Part shown: in pieces, positions 1 through 6,912 of the stretch
Layout: each line of letters begins with the position of its first letter
Position numbering within the stretch: the stretch's first letter is position 1
NCBI GenBank assembly: GCA_035547155.1
Contig: DASZVJ010000183.1
Span: 1 to 7,367, forward strand
Direction: 5' to 3'
From: CAZNMF01 sp035547155
GTDB lineage: Bacteria; Acidobacteriota; Vicinamibacteria; Vicinamibacterales; SCN-69-37
DNA length: 7,367 nt
Notes under the pieces: model-generated
What the model was told of the DNA's origin: nothing
The model's database searches: none
The model's input: the letters and a program-made list of their open reading frames with translations, nothing else
Position numbers and translations under genes: made by a program

Positions 1-13
1 AGGACATGACGAC

Positions 14-41
14 GGGCTTCAGGCTACGGGCTTCGGGCTAC
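14..41. repeat. Four tandem 7-bp units (RGGCTWC) after the last gene
   Basis: Read on the plus strand the units are GGGCTTC, AGGCTAC, GGGCTTC and GGGCTAC, so two 14-bp steps alternate TTC and TAC endings. The array begins 5 bases downstream, in the transcription direction, of the TGA of the exported-protein gene. No palindromic arm like those at 4791-4885 is visible in the 13 bases left before the window edge, so an associated arm could lie outside the window. The array does not form an obvious terminator hairpin. Confidence 0.8.
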
Positions 42-46
42 CTGAC

Positions 47-1162
47 TCAATGCGCACAGGCTGTGGTTTCGGCCTGCATCTCGCCCAAGGCGAGCCAGAA
101 CATGCCGCGGCCACCGCCTTGCGCGAAACCTCGCTGATTGAACGGCGCGTTCATCAGACCACGGCCTGCCGCCGATCGGATGAACGTGCTCGACGCATCG
201 AGCGGCATGGCGGCGACGTTGGCACAGAACGCGTCCATCTTGCCGTCCTGCCGTAAATACATTTCGACGTTGGACAAATAGAACGCCGAGACCACCGCGC
301 CTTTGTCATGCGCATAGCGCGCGACCGATCGTAACGCCTTCGTCCCGCCGAAGTCGCCGACGGCAGGGACGATCAGATTGGCGGTCTCGAGCGCCTTCAC
401 GACACGGAAATTGTCTTCGGTCGCCAGATAGCTGCGCTGCCGTCCCGCACCGTCCTCGGCGGCCATCAGCTCGGCGTAGGTAGGATGGATGCTGTTGCGC
501 CCCTGCCCTGTCAGCTGATAACCGAGCTCGGGACCGTCGGCAAAAAAACCGGTCTTGTAGATGAAATCGATGCCGTCGCGATCGGCCTGATCGAGCGCGA
601 AATGATGCGGCGTCTTCGTGAGCCAGGCGATCACCGCCGCGAGATTGGCGGCGTATCGCGCCGGCGTCGGCGGCACCGCGTCATACGCCGCGAACAACTG
701 CTGGGGCGTCGACGTCGCGGAGAGCCCGGCCGGCCGCGCGCGCGAGAACAGCCGGGACAGAAAGTCCGCACGGTCCGCCGACATCTCGAACAGCGCCTTG
801 TAGAGCAGATGCTCCTGCAGATTGCCGCGGCGGATGTCGACGATGAACGCCATCCGCGGATGCAGATTGGCGATGTACGTGAAGTTCTGCTCCGGCCCGA
901 CGCCGAGATACAGGCCGCCCTGCTTGACGCGGCGCACGAGATCGGGAATCACGAGCTGAAAGCGGCCTTCGTTCGACACGAGGTTGTCCGAATGGAACGT
1001 CCCGCCCGGCTCCGAGAACTGCTCGCTCAGCGTCCACCACTCCGCGTCGCTCAGCTTCTCTGGCAGCGCGGAGCGCGAGGCGACCGGACGCGCGATCGAT
1101 CCGGCCACGAGCAGTCCGACGAGCACGACCGCCCCGAGCGTCGCGTGCCGTTTGACCGTCAT
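47..1162 (-). CDS. Exported Rossmann/methyltransferase-like protein, copy 1 of a tandem pair
   Basis: This is a 371-residue protein of unassigned function. Seen: a Sec-type signal peptide (basic MTVKRH, then a hydrophobic stretch at about residues 8-22). A glycine motif LGVGPEQNF at 86-94 is followed by FIVDIRRGNL at 106-115, which resembles motif I and the acidic end of strand 2 in class I SAM methyltransferases. Later blocks are VPAVGDFGG (about 265-273) and AFYLSNVE (293-300). The mature chain has only two cysteines, C313 and C369. The frame stays open upstream to an ATG at 1195. I chose the ATG at 1162 because AGGAGG lies 6 nt before it, it gives a clean signal peptide, and it makes an ATGA overlap with the upstream gene's stop. 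Its neighbour (1159-2253) is a clear paralogue: 43 of 60 residues are identical over the block starting at YLGVGPEQNF. Relative to that copy it has a Gly/Phe-rich insertion at about 334-357. It resembles exported proteins of unknown function with a SAM-fold signature. Catalysis outside the cytoplasm is unproven, so a binding or structural role is equally possible. Confidence 0.85.
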   Translation of the reverse strand: MTVKRHATLGAVVLVGLLVAGSIARPVASRSALPEKLSDAEWWTLSEQFSEPGGTFHSDNLVSNEGRFQLVIPDLVRRVKQGGLYLGVGPEQNFTYIANLHPRMAFIVDIRRGNLQEHLLYKALFEMSADRADFLSRLFSRARPAGLSATSTPQQLFAAYDAVPPTPARYAANLAAVIAWLTKTPHHFALDQADRDGIDFIYKTGFFADGPELGYQLTGQGRNSIHPTYAELMAAEDGAGRQRSYLATEDNFRVVKALETANLIVPAVGDFGGTKALRSVARYAHDKGAVVSAFYLSNVEMYLRQDGKMDAFCANVAAMPLDASSTFIRSAAGRGLMNAPFNQRGFAQGGGRGMFWLALGEMQAETTACAH

Positions 1163-2253
1163 CGCGCGCCTCCTGCGGGCTCCGCCGCCCCGCACGCGGC
1201 CCGCGTCTCGTTCTGCATCTCACCGAGCGCGTTCTGGAACGCGCCGGCACCGCCGCTGTGCGATCGAATGAAGGTGCTGTCGGCGTCGAGCGGCATCGAT
1301 GCGACGTTCTGACAGAAGCTCGTCCAGATGCCGTCCTGCACGAGGTACTGCTCGACGTTCGACAGATAGAACGCGCCGACGAGCGCGTCGTGATCGCGAA
1401 TGTACTTGCCGATCGCCTTCAGCGCACGCGCACCGCCGAAGTTGCCGACGACCGGCACGATCAGATTGCGCGACTCGAGGTCCTTGACGACGCGAAAGGA
1501 CTCGTCGCTCGCGAGAAAGCTGCGCGGCACGCCTCCGCCGTCGGTCGCCACCATCAGCTGCGCGTAGCTCGCCATCGCGCCGCGGCCGAAGCCGTTGTTG
1601 TTCGACGAGTTGTAGGTGATCTGCGGTCCGTACCAGTAGAACGATCGATAGACGTAGTCGATGCCGTCGAGGTCGTCCTTCGAGAGCGGCAGATGGTGCG
1701 TCTTCGTCAGCAGATCGGTGACGGCCGCCAGGTTGCGATCGAACTCGGCCTGCGCCGATGAATCGACGTCCCAGAACGCCTGCATGATCGCCATCGCCGA
1801 CGACTGCGCGGTCAGCGTCTCCGGCCGCGGCTTGGTGAACAGCCGCGAGATGAACTCCGCGCGATCCTTGGAGAGCTCGAACAGCGCTTTGTACATCAGC
1901 TGCGCGTGCAGGTTGCCGCGCCGGATGTCGGTGATGAACGCCATCTTCGGCTTGATCGCCGCGATGTAGTTGAAGTTCTGCTCGGGCCCGACGCCAAGAT
2001 AGACGCGGCCAGGCTTGACGCGCGCGACGAGCGGCGCGATGACCTCGGGATAGTAGAGCTCGTTCGAGAGCAGGTTGTCCGAGCGGAAGTAGCCGTCCGA
2101 CTCCGACAGCTGTTCGCTCAGCGCCCAGAACTCGTCATCGCCGAGGCGAGACGGCAGCGTGTCCGCCGCCGCCGAGAGCCGCAGGCCGCCCGCGCCGATT
2201 GCAACGCCGACGGCAATCGCGAATCCGACGACGGCAGCGCGGCATCGGGTCAT
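1159..2253 (-). CDS. Exported Rossmann/methyltransferase-like protein, copy 2 of a tandem pair
   Basis: This is a 364-residue paralogue of the gene that follows it. Seen: a signal peptide (MTRCR, then hydrophobic residues about 7-23, with a likely cleavage near SAAA at 27-30). SDNLLSNE is at 58-65, LGVGPEQNF at 86-94 and FITDIRRGNL at 106-115. VPVVGNFGG is at about 267-275, AFYLSNVE at 294-301, and an FCQNVASMPLD block at 313-323. The mature protein has exactly two cysteines, C314 and C354, matching C313 and C369 of the sister protein; a disulfide bond would fit export. The glycine loop followed by an acidic residue suggests a class I methyltransferase-like Rossmann core with a long insertion (about 120-190). 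The rest of the SAM site cannot be verified by eye. The start has a weak GGGAG ribosome-binding site 9 nt upstream. The gene begins 27 bp after the membrane aminopropyltransferase-like gene and overlaps the next start by 4 bp, so co-transcription is likely. The function is unknown. Confidence 0.88.
   Translation of the reverse strand: MTRCRAAVVGFAIAVGVAIGAGGLRLSAAADTLPSRLGDDEFWALSEQLSESDGYFRSDNLLSNELYYPEVIAPLVARVKPGRVYLGVGPEQNFNYIAAIKPKMAFITDIRRGNLHAQLMYKALFELSKDRAEFISRLFTKPRPETLTAQSSAMAIMQAFWDVDSSAQAEFDRNLAAVTDLLTKTHHLPLSKDDLDGIDYVYRSFYWYGPQITYNSSNNNGFGRGAMASYAQLMVATDGGGVPRSFLASDESFRVVKDLESRNLIVPVVGNFGGARALKAIGKYIRDHDALVGAFYLSNVEQYLVQDGIWTSFCQNVASMPLDADSTFIRSHSGGAGAFQNALGEMQNETRAACGAAEPAGGAR
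1169..1174 (-). promoter_or_regulatory. Shine-Dalgarno AGGAGG that sets the start of the 47-1162 gene
   Basis: On the minus strand, AGGAGG is followed by six bases (CGCGCG) and then the ATG at 1162-1160. It lies inside the coding end of the upstream paralogue, whose TGA shares bases with this ATG (ATGA). This supports the internal ATG over the more distal ATG at 1195, which would add an arginine- and glycine-rich 11-residue leader before the signal peptide. It also lets ribosomes re-initiate after finishing the upstream gene. Confidence 0.85.
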
Positions 2254-2280
2254 GACGAACGGCTCCCGGCCGGCAGTCTA

Positions 2281-4713
2281 TCACCGCCCCATCAGACGCT
2301 GGATGCCGTCACGCAGCGCGGCAAGCGTCTCGGGGCGGCCCGTGAACATGTGCTCCGGGTAGCGCGCGAACTGCAGCATGTTCGAGTAGATCGGCCCGCT
2401 CTGATAGAGGTTCAACCCCATGCCCGCGAGGTACTGCAGCCGCAGATTGCGATCGTGGTTGATCATCGCATCGGCGAGCCACGGCTTCAGATCGTCCGGC
2501 GTGCCGGCGTAGTTCGACAGCAGCTCGATCGCCGAATTGATGCCGATCTCGTGCAGCGACTGCGCCACCTGCGCGTACCGCGGATCGTCGAGCTTGGCCT
2601 GCAGCGCGTCGACGTCGATGTGAATCGGCTCGAGCTGGCCCATCAGCACGAGGTCGTAGCCCTGCCCGTTGTTCGTGTTGCCCCACACGACGCTGTTCGG
2701 GAACGCCTCCATGAACGTGCCGATCTCGCTCTTCACCGCCGCTTCGTTGCTCTCGTAGAGCTGCACGAACAGCGTGACGACGCCGCCCGGGTTGAGGTGC
2801 TGCTTGACGACTTCGAAGAACTCGCGCGTGTAGAGCGTCGCCGCGCCCTTGACCCACGGATCCAGCGGATCCGACGTAATCGCGTCGAACTTCTCTTTCG
2901 TCGTCAACAGGAAGTGCCGCGCGTCGTCGATGTGCACAGTCACCTTCGGGTTGTCGACGACGTTGTAGTTGTAGTCGCCGAAGTACTTCGAGACGGACGC
3001 GGGGACGAGCGGCTCGATCTCCGCGATCGTCATGTGCTTGACGTCCGGCCCGATCGACACCGCGCCGGCCGTGACGCCGGCGCCGCAGCCAATGACGAGC
3101 GCGTTGGACGGCGCCTTCGGAATCAGGTGCGTGAAGTGGCCGAGCATGCGCTGCAGCCGCATGTCCTGCGGCTCGCTCGACGCCTGCACCTTGCCCGCGT
3201 TGTGATAGTTGCGGACGCCGGTGGACGTCTCCGACACGGCGACGAACGCGTTGAGCCCTTCGCCGACGTAGATGATGTTCGTCAGGCCGACCCACGTCGC
3301 GGCATAGCGGCCGTAGGCCACGAGCAGTCCGGGCACCGGCGGGATGTGACGCGCGATCAGCCCTGCTGCGCCCGTCGCGATGACGAGTGCCGCGGTCGCG
3401 GCCCAGCGCACGCCCTTGCGTGCCGCGTCACCGGCCGCAGCCGGCGCGAGCATGAGCAGCGCCGAGAGCGCCGAGATGATGACGAGCGCGCGCTGCCCCC
3501 ACTGGCTGCCGAGGTACTGCGTGATGATGAGGCTCGCACCGAGCGAGCCGATGATCGCGCCGACAGTGTTCGCCGCGTAGACGCCGCCCACGAGCTTGCC
3601 GGAGTCCTGGCCGCGCTGCGCGACCGACGCGAGCGCCAGCGGGAAGCTCGCGCCCCACAGCACCGCGCCCGGCAGCACGACCCACAGGCAGCGCACCATG
3701 TCGAGCTGGTAGTTCAACCAGATGTCCGTGCTGATCGACGGGTTGATCGGCCAGTACGGCAGCGAGTCGGTCAGCATCAGCGCCGCCCAGCCCATCGCGC
3801 CGCAGAGCAGCATCTGACACCAGCCGAGCGCGACGCGCGGCCGAGACGTGTCTCGCGCGATCGCCGCGCCGACGCTGCTGCCGATGCCGAGACCGAACAG
3901 GAACACCGCCAGAATCAGCGAGAACGTGTACGTCGTCGCGCCGAAGAGCAGCGAGAGCAGGCGCGTCCAGAGCACCTCGGAGGACAGCGCCGTCAGACCG
4001 GAGAGCGCGATCGTCAGATAGACCGCGCCCGAACCTGCGGCGCGCGCGGTATCGGCCGCCGGCGTCTCCTGGATCGGCGCGTAGGGCGCGCGAGTGGCGA
4101 TGACGAGACCGATGGCCGCGACCAGCACATTCAACGCGACGGCGACGTACGTCGTCACGGCCATGTCGTAGACGCGCAGGAGATAGAACCCCGCGAGCAG
4201 GCTGCCGAGCACGGCGCCGGCGATGTTGCCGCCGTAGAAGAAGCCGAGCCACGACACGCCGCGCGGCGACGCCTCGACGTAGCGCGCGATGGCCGGCAGC
4301 GTCGCGCCCATCATCAGCGTCGGCGGCAGCAGGCACACGCCGGCGATGATGCCGCGAAAGAAGACGTTCCCGCCGCCGATGCCGGTGTAGATGCTGTTGA
4401 CGAGCGGCATGCCGAACAGCAGCAGCAGGCCCATCACGCCGATGCCCAGCTCGAGCGTCGCGTAGACGCGCAGCGGATGACGGCGCGGATCGATGTAGCG
4501 CGGCAACACGTAGCTGCCGAGACACATTCCGCCCATGAACGTGCCGAGCAGCACACCGAGCGAGACGGCCGACGAGCCGATCACCAGTTGCAGCAATTGA
4601 AACCAGACGACCTCGTAAATCAGCGCCGCGCAGCCGCTGCCGACGAACAGCAGCAGCATGGGGGGCAGGTACGGACTGGTCGTGTCAACGGATGGCGCGT
4701 CGTGCTGGGTCAT
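2281..4713 (-). CDS. Polytopic membrane protein fused to a spermidine-synthase-like domain
   Basis: This 810-residue protein matches the architecture of 'fused MFS/spermidine synthase' proteins. Residues 1 to about 455 hold roughly 12-14 hydrophobic membrane segments arranged as two related halves. GSGCAALIYEVVWFQLL at 26-42 recurs as LSGLTALSSEVLWTRLL at 237-253, each followed by a Gly-rich helix. Residues about 485-700 form the aminopropyltransferase-like domain. It has the glycine loop GCGAG at 542-546, EIE at 565-567 in the usual E-[IV]-[DE] ribose-binding position, DDAR at 596-599, and SDPLDPW at 614-620 around the catalytic-Asp position of SpeE-type enzymes. A C-terminal extension (about 700-810) is predicted to be helical. 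Known of the family: the soluble relatives transfer aminopropyl groups from decarboxylated SAM to putrescine; the substrates of membrane-fused forms are mostly unknown. The start has a weak AGGATT 9 nt upstream. It is likely the first gene of an operon with the two exported paralogues, the next of which begins 27 bp after its stop. True spermidine synthesis is not shown. Confidence 0.92.
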   Translation of the reverse strand: MTQHDAPSVDTTSPYLPPMLLLFVGSGCAALIYEVVWFQLLQLVIGSSAVSLGVLLGTFMGGMCLGSYVLPRYIDPRRHPLRVYATLELGIGVMGLLLLFGMPLVNSIYTGIGGGNVFFRGIIAGVCLLPPTLMMGATLPAIARYVEASPRGVSWLGFFYGGNIAGAVLGSLLAGFYLLRVYDMAVTTYVAVALNVLVAAIGLVIATRAPYAPIQETPAADTARAAGSGAVYLTIALSGLTALSSEVLWTRLLSLLFGATTYTFSLILAVFLFGLGIGSSVGAAIARDTSRPRVALGWCQMLLCGAMGWAALMLTDSLPYWPINPSISTDIWLNYQLDMVRCLWVVLPGAVLWGASFPLALASVAQRGQDSGKLVGGVYAANTVGAIIGSLGASLIITQYLGSQWGQRALVIISALSALLMLAPAAAGDAARKGVRWAATAALVIATGAAGLIARHIPPVPGLLVAYGRYAATWVGLTNIIYVGEGLNAFVAVSETSTGVRNYHNAGKVQASSEPQDMRLQRMLGHFTHLIPKAPSNALVIGCGAGVTAGAVSIGPDVKHMTIAEIEPLVPASVSKYFGDYNYNVVDNPKVTVHIDDARHFLLTTKEKFDAITSDPLDPWVKGAATLYTREFFEVVKQHLNPGGVVTLFVQLYESNEAAVKSEIGTFMEAFPNSVVWGNTNNGQGYDLVLMGQLEPIHIDVDALQAKLDDPRYAQVAQSLHEIGINSAIELLSNYAGTPDDLKPWLADAMINHDRNLRLQYLAGMGLNLYQSGPIYSNMLQFARYPEHMFTGRPETLAALRDGIQRLMGR

Positions 4714-4790
4714 AAGAACGGGAATCCTACAACAGAAGGTTCGGTGGCTCGCAGGAGGATTACGACGGGTTCGCGCGTGCGGCTTACGAG
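4714..4790. other. Intergenic leader upstream of the membrane spermidine-synthase-like gene
   Basis: This is the non-repeat part of the 183-bp gap, between the palindromic repeat and the ATG at 4713. It contains the weak ribosome-binding site AGGATT at 4723-4728. A small perfect hairpin, CGGCT-TACG-AGCCG, spans 4780-4793 and touches the repeat. I found no convincing -35/-10 pair: TAGGAT at 4724-4729 resembles a -10 box, but it has no matching -35 and overlaps the ribosome-binding site. The downstream operon may have a non-canonical promoter here, or may depend on read-through from the VWFA genes. Confidence 0.4.
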
Positions 4791-4885
4791 CCGGGCGGCC
4801 ACAAGGGCCGCCCCTACACGGGCTACGGGCGACGGGCCACAGGCGACGACGCCGTAGGGGCGGCCCGGCCCTTGTGGCCGCCCGG
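4791..4885. repeat. REP/BIME-like element: two inverted palindromes flanking 7-bp units
   Basis: The left arm (4791-4817) and right arm (4854-4885) are inverted copies of one sequence. The match is perfect except for one 5-base duplication (GGCCG) in the right arm. Each arm is itself a hairpin. On the left, GGGCGGCC (4793-4800) pairs with GGCCGCCC (4806-4813) across a 5-nt loop. On the right, the same 8-mers (4858-4865 and 4876-4883) enclose a 10-nt loop. The 36 bases between the arms hold four heptamers. The element starts 11 nt after the stop of the VWFA gene, the usual setting of REP/BIME repeats. There is no T tract, so a classic intrinsic terminator is unlikely, but it could slow 3' decay of the VWFA mRNA or cause pausing. 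It contains no coding capacity, so if it moves it must be mobilised by a protein encoded elsewhere. Confidence 0.85.
4820..4847. repeat. Four tandem 7-bp units (RGGCNAC) inside the palindromic element
   Basis: Read on the plus strand the units are GGGCTAC, GGGCGAC, GGGCCAC and AGGCGAC. On the minus strand they read as variants of GTNGCCY. The repeats are exactly head to tail, fill most of the space between the two inverted palindromes, and share their pattern with the array at 14-41. Confidence 0.8.
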
Positions 4886-4896
4886 TCCCGCCTTCC

Positions 4897-6912
4897 CTAT
4901 CCTCGAATCCTGAAAATCAAATCTCTCCTCGCCTTCCTGCCATTCGGCAGTGAGGCGGTCGTGCTCAGCAAATATGGGCCCGCCGTGAGGCGGTCCAGCG
5001 GTAACGCCACTTGGGCCCCAGCGCTGCGGGCCGTGGCAAACGTCCCGGCCGACACCGTCGTCGTCTGCGAGAACCGAGACGTGTTGGCGGCGTCGAAGAT
5101 CTCCGTCGTGAGCGTGACGTCGACTGGAGGCGCGGCGCCACCCTGGAAGACGCGGACAAACGCATCGAGTGTGTCGCTGGGCGCGAAATCCCGCGCGGTC
5201 GTTGGCACGAGCGGCACGAGGCCGGCCAGCGCCGCGTTGGACGGGTCGTCCGCCCGGGTCGTGCCGAGCACGATTCCTGACAGCGACAGCGCCGACCGCG
5301 CCACGTCCGGCACCTCGAGGTCCGCGTAGATGCTGCCACCGCGGTTGAGCGACGCGCTGCGGACGTTCAGCCGCAGTTGATACCGGCCGGGCGCGAGCGC
5401 AATGCGGCGCCGCACATCGACGCGCGTCTCGTCACCGCCGGCCGGCTGCAGCGTCACGGGCACGGCTTCCTGCGACGGCGGCCCAGGCCGGCCGTCGGCG
5501 TCGTAGACGTTGCGGACGATCGTCAGCGTGTCCGACGTTGGCTCCCGCACGGCCGGCCAACGCACGGTCAGCACGATGCCGGCGTCGACGAGCCCGGGCT
5601 TCGCATCGGCGGCGAGCGCGACGACGTTCACGCGCATCGGCAGGCCGACGGTGGACGCCAGCCCCGCGAGCGACATGTCGGTCGCTGAGGCCAGCCGATC
5701 GCCCCGCCGGTTCTCGACCGAGCCGCGCTCGGGCGCCCAATAGCCGGAGCGAGTCCGTACGGATGCGCCGGGCCGATCGACCGTCACTTCGATCTTGCGG
5801 AACTTTCCGTCGGCGTCGGGATTCGAGGTCTCGTATCCAAGCAGGTAGTAGGAGCCGTCCTCGTCGAAGATGCGATCGATTGCCGGCTCGATGGCATCCG
5901 TGTCGGTGACCGCACGGCCACCGGTGTTGTCGGCGATCGTCCTCAGAAAGTCCTTCAGCGAGCGGAGATTCGCCGACGGCATCCGGCGGCCCGAGATGCG
6001 GGCTTCCTGCTCGCGCGCCGCGAACGATCGTTCGATGTACTGGCGGTAGCTGTCGATCCCGCCCGGATCGATGGCGTGGATGTTGACGTTGGCGCGCTGT
6101 GCGCGCCGGAAGATGTCGCGCAGTGCCCCGCCGATCACGCCGTCGCACCCGCCGCGCGTGCCTGTGACCACGACGCCGACGCCGATGTAAAAGAGCGTCT
6201 TACGGCCGCCCGGGACCGTGGCCAGCTGCGACGTCGCGGCATCGAGTGCCGGAATCACCGGCTCGTTGCGGAAGCACGGCGATCGCCCGAGCAGCGCGCT
6301 CGATCGCTGCGCCATGTCGCCGCCGCCCGGGCCGGGCCCAATAGGCATCTGCTCGAGCGAGAACGGCTGGTGCGGTTGCAGCCGATCGATCGCCTCGAGC
6401 AACGCGTCGCGATCGTCGGTGAAATCCTGCGTCTTGCCCGCGTCCTGCGCGAAGACAATCGCCGCACGGTCGGACGGCCCGAACAGATCGACGATGTGCC
6501 GGGCCGCGGATCGCGCGGTCAGCAGGATGTCCGGATCGTCGGGCGGCAGATTCATGTCGTCGATCACGATGGCGTAGAGATGACCATCGCCGAGCTGATC
6601 GGCCAGATCGTTGGCGGCGACGTCGCGCGTCGCATAGCGCATCCACGCCGAGCGCGCCGGATCGCGCTGCGCCGCGTCGACGCTCGACAGCGTGACGACC
6701 CGCTGCGGCTTGCCGTTCTCGAGCACGGTGAAATCCGCAGCGGTGAGACCGCGCACGGGACGGCGGTCCTTGTCGAGCACCGACACGTCGAGCGAGATCA
6801 GCTCGACGCCGGCGCGAAACGACGGCGGCTGCTGCGGCTGCGGCGTCTCCTGCGCCCGCGCGACGAGCACGAGCGCGGCCACCGTCACGAGGACCAGACA
6901 CCCGCGTCTCAT
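4897..6912 (-). CDS. Secreted VWFA-related Acidobacterial-domain protein
   Basis: This is a 671-residue exported protein. Seen: signal peptide 1-20 (MRRG, a hydrophobic core, ARA before QE) with no lipobox. The N-terminal module (about 31-75) carries LISLDVSVLDKDRRPVRGL then DFTVLENGKPQ, typical of this family. The VWA-like domain (about 111-395) includes strand YAIVIDD (113-119), GGRKTLFYIGVG (236-247), FLRTIADNTGGRAV (322-335), SYYLLGYE (354-361) and RSGYWAP (388-394). The metal site is degenerate: the DxSxS position reads DDMNL (118-122), with no serines. C213 and C256 are the only cysteines after the signal peptide and may be bonded. A C-terminal beta-rich region (about 410-671) aligns with the partial gene upstream. 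The start overlaps the upstream stop (ATGA), with GAGGT 10 nt before it. VWA domains usually bind protein partners; the partner here is unknown. An extracellular or periplasmic scaffold role is inferred. Confidence 0.9.
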   Translation of the reverse strand: MRRGCLVLVTVAALVLVARAQETPQPQQPPSFRAGVELISLDVSVLDKDRRPVRGLTAADFTVLENGKPQRVVTLSSVDAAQRDPARSAWMRYATRDVAANDLADQLGDGHLYAIVIDDMNLPPDDPDILLTARSAARHIVDLFGPSDRAAIVFAQDAGKTQDFTDDRDALLEAIDRLQPHQPFSLEQMPIGPGPGGGDMAQRSSALLGRSPCFRNEPVIPALDAATSQLATVPGGRKTLFYIGVGVVVTGTRGGCDGVIGGALRDIFRRAQRANVNIHAIDPGGIDSYRQYIERSFAAREQEARISGRRMPSANLRSLKDFLRTIADNTGGRAVTDTDAIEPAIDRIFDEDGSYYLLGYETSNPDADGKFRKIEVTVDRPGASVRTRSGYWAPERGSVENRRGDRLASATDMSLAGLASTVGLPMRVNVVALAADAKPGLVDAGIVLTVRWPAVREPTSDTLTIVRNVYDADGRPGPPSQEAVPVTLQPAGGDETRVDVRRRIALAPGRYQLRLNVRSASLNRGGSIYADLEVPDVARSALSLSGIVLGTTRADDPSNAALAGLVPLVPTTARDFAPSDTLDAFVRVFQGGAAPPVDVTLTTEIFDAANTSRFSQTTTVSAGTFATARSAGAQVALPLDRLTAGPYLLSTTASLPNGRKARRDLIFRIRG

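Noticed and set aside
1163..1195. N-terminal extension of the copy 1 gene to the ATG at 1195
   Set aside because: It would put an Arg/Gly-rich 11-residue leader before a normal signal peptide and swallow the AGGAGG site. The ATG at 1162 has ideal ribosome-binding spacing and an ATGA overlap.
485..1312. A 275-codon plus-strand frame over the exported-protein genes
   Set aside because: It is antisense to two well-supported paralogous genes, is Arg/Glu-rich without domain motifs, and is not preserved as a paralogous pair in the way the minus-strand genes are.
4724..4729. TAGGAT as a -10 promoter box for the membrane gene
   Set aside because: It has no -35 partner at about 17 bp, and it overlaps the ribosome-binding site only about 10 nt before the start codon.
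4753..4758. AGGAGG on the plus strand, as a ribosome-binding site for a plus-strand gene
   Set aside because: No start codon lies at a suitable distance and no credible plus-strand coding region follows.
4780..4793. Small CGGCT-TACG-AGCCG hairpin as a regulatory structure
   Set aside because: A 5-bp stem with a 4-nt loop is easily expected by chance in GC-rich DNA. No further conserved element around it suggests a riboswitch or attenuator.
1906..4857. A 983-codon open reading frame on the plus strand
   Set aside because: It is antisense to the membrane spermidine-synthase-like gene and part of its neighbour. Its translation is dominated by R, D, A, V, H and Q with no recognisable domain or membrane segment, as expected for the antisense frame of GC-rich codons.
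4791..4885. Rho-independent terminator
   Set aside because: The stems are strong, but no T-rich run follows on the minus strand, and the paired inverted palindromes with heptamers fit a REP/BIME-like repeat better.
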